Below are positions 61,346-64,000 of a stretch of DNA of 64,000 bases, in pieces (position 1 is the first letter of the stretch; each line of letters starts with the position of its first letter). The position numbers and the translations under genes were made by a program. This DNA comes from Jeongeupia chitinilytica (GTDB taxonomy: Bacteria > Pseudomonadota > Gammaproteobacteria > Burkholderiales > Chitinibacteraceae), in the NCBI RefSeq assembly GCF_014652315.1, contig NZ_BMYO01000002.1, forward strand, positions 62,001 to 126,000. The letters run 5' to 3'. The notes under the pieces are model-generated. The model did not search any database, had not been told where the DNA came from, and saw nothing but the letters and a program-made list of their open reading frames with translations.

Positions 61346-61855
61346 GTGGATGCGATGAATGCCCCCATGTTGAATACCGAAGCGCTGGCGGTCGAACTGG
61401 GCCGCTTGCTGCTGGCGCGCGGCCACAGCGTCACCACGGCCGAATCGTGCACCGGCGGACTGATCGCCGGCGCGATCACCGACATTGCCGGGTCGAGCAA
61501 CTGGTTCAACCGTGGTTTCGTGACCTACAGCAACAGCGCCAAGGTCGACATGCTCGACGTGCCGCCGGCCTTCATCCAGGGCCTCGGTGCGGTGAGCGAG
61601 CCGGTGGTCGCGGCGATGGTGCAGGGCGCGATGGCCGCGGCAAGTGCCGAATGGGGCGTGGCGGTGTCCGGCATTGCCGGCCCCGGCGGCGGCAGCGAGG
61701 ACAAGCCGGTCGGTACCGTCTGGTTCGCTTTCGGCTCGCCGCTGGGCATCGTCACCGAGCGCTGCGTGTTCGGCGGAGACCGGGCTGCAGTGCGCCGTCA
61801 GGCCGTTGCGCATGCGCTGGACAAACTCGTGCAACTGATCAAGGAAAGCCGGTGA
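61346..61855 (+). CDS. CinA C-terminal domain protein / nicotinamide-nucleotide amidase (PncC-like)
   Basis: 169 residues. TTAESCTGGLIAGAITDIAGSS is the hallmark with the catalytic Ser/Cys-Gly-Gly environment, followed by FVTYSNSAKVDMLDVP, VAVSGIAGPGGGSEDKPVGTVW and a final ALDKLVQL. PncC-type proteins hydrolyse NMN to nicotinic acid mononucleotide in pyridine-nucleotide salvage. Several ATG codons occur near the start (61346, 61355, 61367); 61346 is used. Overlaps the next gene by four bases. Confidence 0.9.
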   Translation: MDAMNAPMLNTEALAVELGRLLLARGHSVTTAESCTGGLIAGAITDIAGSSNWFNRGFVTYSNSAKVDMLDVPPAFIQGLGAVSEPVVAAMVQGAMAAASAEWGVAVSGIAGPGGGSEDKPVGTVWFAFGSPLGIVTERCVFGGDRAAVRRQAVAHALDKLVQLIKESR

Positions 61856-62433
61856 CCACCGTCGTCGTCGTCAGAAAGAACAATCAGGTCGCCATCGCGG
61901 CCGACAGCCAGTCCACGTTTGGCGATACCGCGCTGGGCGCGGGGTTCGATGCGCAGTGGAACAAGATCTTCAAGTCGCATGGCAGCTATTTCTCGATTTC
62001 CGGAAGCGCCGCGCACGATCTGGTGATCCAGGCGGCGCTGAAAAAGTCCAGGGCGCTGGATTTCTCCAGCCGTGTGGCGATTTTCGAGAGCTTCCGCAAG
62101 CTGCACCCGAAGCTCAAGGAAGAGTTCTTCCTCAAGCCCGACGAGGAAGAGGACGATCCGTACGAATCGAGCCAGCTGACCGCGCTGATTGCCAACAAGC
62201 ACGGCATCTTCGGGGTCTACAGTCTGCGCGAAGTCTACGAATATGCCCGTTTCTGGGCGATCGGCAGCGGCCACGACTATGCACTGGGCGCGATGCAGGC
62301 GGTGTATGACCGCGACGATCTGAGCGCCCTCGACATCGCCCGCATTGGCGTCGAGGTCGGCTGCACCTTCGACATCAGCTCGAGCCTGCCGATGACCGAG
62401 TATCTGCTCGATCTCGGTCAGGACGACGACTGA
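61852..62433 (+). CDS. Bacterial proteasome homologue BPH-type Ntn-hydrolase
   Basis: 193 residues; the GTG overlaps the previous stop (GTGA). Removal of the initiator Met exposes an N-terminal Thr (TTVVVVRKNNQVAIAADS), the expected proteasome nucleophile. In the mature numbering Asp17 falls exactly where HslV/20S beta subunits have Asp17, and a Lys follows in WNKIF. The HslV-like alpha-beta-beta-alpha fold is seen: FSISGSAAHDLVIQAALKK, TALIANKHGIFGVYSLREVYEY, WAIGSGHDYALGAMQAVYD. Matches the betaproteobacterial BPH group rather than HslV or Anbu. Protease activity and substrates are not established for this copy; no partner ATPase gene lies here. Confidence 0.82.
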   Translation: MTTVVVVRKNNQVAIAADSQSTFGDTALGAGFDAQWNKIFKSHGSYFSISGSAAHDLVIQAALKKSRALDFSSRVAIFESFRKLHPKLKEEFFLKPDEEEDDPYESSQLTALIANKHGIFGVYSLREVYEYARFWAIGSGHDYALGAMQAVYDRDDLSALDIARIGVEVGCTFDISSSLPMTEYLLDLGQDDD

Positions 62434-62447
62434 CACCGGAGCGAAAC

Positions 62448-62924
62448 ATGTATCTCGGTAAGCTTGCCCACTGGCCGCAACAGCGTGCGGTCCTGCCCGA
62501 TGCGGTCAACCGCGCGTTCGAGGCGCTGGCGGCGCATGATCTGGACACCCTGCCGGCCGGCCGTTACGAAATCGACGGCGACCGGCTGTTCTTCATGATC
62601 CAGGAAATGATCACCCAGCCGTTCGACGCCGGCCGGCCCGAAGCGCACCGCCGCTATGCGGACATCCAGCTGTTGCTGAGCGGCGAGGAAGGCTACGGTG
62701 TGGCGCCGGCCGATCCGGCACTGGCGGTGCTCGACGATTTCTTCGACAGCCGTGACATCGCGTTTTTCGCCCCGCCGGACAACGAGCAGCGCATCAGGCT
62801 GCTGCCGGGCGATTTCCTGGTGTTCTATCCGGGCGAGCTGCACCGGCCGGGCCGCTGTGTTGGCGAATCGATGCCGATCCGGAAGGTGGTGGTGAAGATT
62901 GATCGCGCCTTGCTGGGACTTTGA
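62448..62924 (+). CDS. YhcH/YjgK/YiaL family protein (DUF386)
   Basis: 158 residues. Cupin-like family pattern: FEALAAHDLDTLPAGRYEIDGDRLFFMIQEM, RPEAHRRYADIQLLLSGEEGYGVAP, DFFAPPDNEQRI-like IAFFAPPDNEQRIRLLPGDFLVFYPGELHRPGR and MPIRKVVVKI. Conserved His and Glu residues suit metal binding. Members are linked to sugar-acid and N-acetylneuraminate metabolism, but the exact substrate is uncertain. Start follows GGAGCGAAAC. Confidence 0.88.
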   Translation: MYLGKLAHWPQQRAVLPDAVNRAFEALAAHDLDTLPAGRYEIDGDRLFFMIQEMITQPFDAGRPEAHRRYADIQLLLSGEEGYGVAPADPALAVLDDFFDSRDIAFFAPPDNEQRIRLLPGDFLVFYPGELHRPGRCVGESMPIRKVVVKIDRALLGL

Positions 62925-62927
62925 ACG

Positions 62928-62950
62928 GGCGCCGGTCATACCGGCGCCTT
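62928..62950 (+). terminator. Hairpin between the YhcH-type gene and hslO
   Basis: GGCGCCGGTCATACCGGCGC and a final C: strong stem, weak T-tail, so termination may be partial. Confidence 0.5.
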
Positions 62951-62999
62951 GAAACGATTTGTGCATAGACGAGTACCCGGCCGAGGCCGGCAGAGAACC

Positions 63000-63872
63000 A
63001 TGACCCAAGATACGCTTGAACGTTTCCTTTTCGACGACGCGCCGGTCCGCGGCGAGATCGTCAAGCTCGATGCCAGCTACCGCGAAGTGCTGGCCCGCCA
63101 CGATTACCCGCCGGTACTGGCACGCTTCATCGGCGAACTGATGGCGGCGGGAACGCTGTTGTCGGCCACGCTGAAGTTCGACGGCACGCTGGTGATGCAG
63201 CTGCACGGCACCGGCGCGGTCCGGCTGCTGGTGGTCGAAGTGACCAGCGACAACACCATCCGTGCAATGGCGCGCTGGGAAGGCGACATCCCCGATGTCT
63301 CGCTAGCCGAGCTGCTGGGCAACGATCGCCGCTTCATGCTGACGCTCGATCCGGACGAGGGCGAGGCCTATCAGGGCATCGTCGGTCTGGAACCGGGACA
63401 GAATGTGGCCGAGATCATCGAGCACTACATGAAGCATTCCGAGCAGCTCGAAACCCGGCTGTGGCTGGCGTGTGGCAACGGCATGTCGGCCGGACTGATG
63501 GTGCAGAAGATGCCGGCCGGGCACGGCGATCCGGACGCGTGGGAGCGTATCCAGATGCTGGCGCAGACGATCACCGACGAGGAAATGCTCGGTCTGCCGG
63601 TGCGTGACGTACTGTACCGGCTGTTCAACGAAGAGCAGGTCCGCGTGTTCGACCCGGCGATGCCACGCTTTGCCTGCACCTGTTCGCGCGAACGCGTTGG
63701 CGGCATGCTGGAAATGGTCGGCCGCGAAGAAGTCGACCACGTTCTGGCCGAAAAAGGCTCGGTCGATGTTACTTGCGAGTTCTGCGGCAAGGGTTACCAC
63801 TTCGATCTGGTCGATGTCGAACAGCTGTTCGCCGGGCACGGCACGGCGCAGGGCAGCGCGCAGCGGCACTGA
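63000..63872 (+). CDS. hslO: Redox-regulated chaperone Hsp33
   Basis: 290 residues, cytoplasmic holdase activated by oxidation and unfolding. Start MTQDTLERFLFDD follows GCAGAGAACC; the ATG at 62949 gives an extra basic peptide not seen in the family. Zinc-binding cysteines are complete: CTC (Cys226, Cys228) and CEFC (Cys259, Cys262). LLSATLKFDGTLVMQLHGTGAVRLLVVE is the conserved core. Confidence 0.96.
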   Translation: MTQDTLERFLFDDAPVRGEIVKLDASYREVLARHDYPPVLARFIGELMAAGTLLSATLKFDGTLVMQLHGTGAVRLLVVEVTSDNTIRAMARWEGDIPDVSLAELLGNDRRFMLTLDPDEGEAYQGIVGLEPGQNVAEIIEHYMKHSEQLETRLWLACGNGMSAGLMVQKMPAGHGDPDAWERIQMLAQTITDEEMLGLPVRDVLYRLFNEEQVRVFDPAMPRFACTCSRERVGGMLEMVGREEVDHVLAEKGSVDVTCEFCGKGYHFDLVDVEQLFAGHGTAQGSAQRH

Positions 63873-63881
63873 TGGTTTCCG

Positions 63882-63912
63882 AAAAAAGCCCCGCAATGCG
63901 GGGCTTTTTTTC
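63882..63912. terminator. Bidirectional terminator after hslO
   Basis: AAAAAAGCCCCGCAATGCGG continues GGCTTTTTTT: symmetric stem with A and T runs. It can also stop the minus-strand gene that begins beyond the window. Confidence 0.92.
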
Positions 63913-63915
63913 GTT

Positions 63916-64000
63916 TCAGAGCGCCAGCCAGATCAGCGCACCGGTGGCAAAGCCGAAATAGAACAGCGTTTTCAGTGTTCGTTCGGTGTCATGCGGTGGG
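63916..64000 (-). CDS. 3' end of a minus-strand gene (partial)
   Basis: The last 28 codons of a frame that runs off the right edge: TERTLKTLFYFGFATGALIWL, then AL and stop. One hydrophobic segment (LFYFGFATGALIWLAL) at the very C-terminus suggests a small membrane protein. Identity cannot be judged from this fragment. Confidence 0.4.
   Translation of the reverse strand, partial: PPHDTERTLKTLFYFGFATGALIWLAL

Noticed and set aside
1..64000. CRISPR arrays, tRNA/rRNA genes, intact IS elements
   Set aside because: No regularly spaced short repeats, no tRNA or rRNA cores other than the tRNA-like domain of ssrA, and no intact transposase were seen. The recurrent units in the giant gene and in cdiA are protein repeats, not arrays.

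Overview
The window looks like the chromosome of a GC-rich betaproteobacterium, most plausibly of the order Neisseriales. The supporting signs are a proteasome homologue of the betaproteobacterial BPH type, the mtaD-ubiG-phosphatase cluster, class I nrdA/nrdB with NrdR-like boxes, a one-piece tmRNA with the tag ANDQDYALAA, and roxA, orn and hslO homologues. The species cannot be fixed from the sequence alone.

Layout. 1-10817: the 3' part of a very large CdiA-type two-partner-secretion exoprotein, ending in a PT-TG pre-toxin region and a PD-(D/E)XK-like nuclease toxin, with its immunity gene overlapping the stop. 10818-12050: a decayed accessory segment with an orphan ORF carrying a G9 tract, a zinc-ribbon fragment and a P4-type integrase pseudogene abutting the 3' end of ssrA. 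12051-19571: housekeeping genes (ssrA, acuI, a Gph/MupP phosphatase, ubiG, mtaD, a small Ala-rich lipoprotein, roxA, a peroxiredoxin-fold protein lacking its peroxidatic cysteine, slyD). 19749-23387: two tandem alkaline phosphatases and a His-rich exported protein.

23560-40630 is the most unusual part. A 3786-residue surface/secreted protein (LEPR-XLL-like N-terminus, DUF4347, DUF11-like modules, SdrD/Cna-B-like domain, 11 VCBS-type repeats) is followed without gaps by a TolC-family lipoprotein, a periplasmic HlyD-like adaptor, a GAF-like/HlyD fusion, and a PqqD-like/M50 site-2 protease/HlyD fusion. It resembles a type I secretion locus, but no ABC-transporter ATPase is present in the cluster. 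I regard this five-gene unit as the best candidate for an undescribed system.

41024-46558: nrdA and nrdB with two paralogous lipoprotein genes between them. 46679-48911: an AT-rich STAS/HATPase/DUF4325 gene of foreign composition, a DUF1653 pseudogene and hairpin-forming repeats. 48912-57610: a nine-gene minus-strand block, tauABCD followed by an Opp/Dpp-type peptide importer, probably for sulfur scavenging. 57817-59136: an ArsR regulator with two SRPBCC (AHSA1-like) genes. 59401-64000: FKBP, DUF1579 protein, orn, CinA-C/PncC, BPH proteasome homologue, YhcH-type protein, hslO and the 3' end of a further minus-strand gene. No rRNA, tRNA, CRISPR array or intact IS element was seen.
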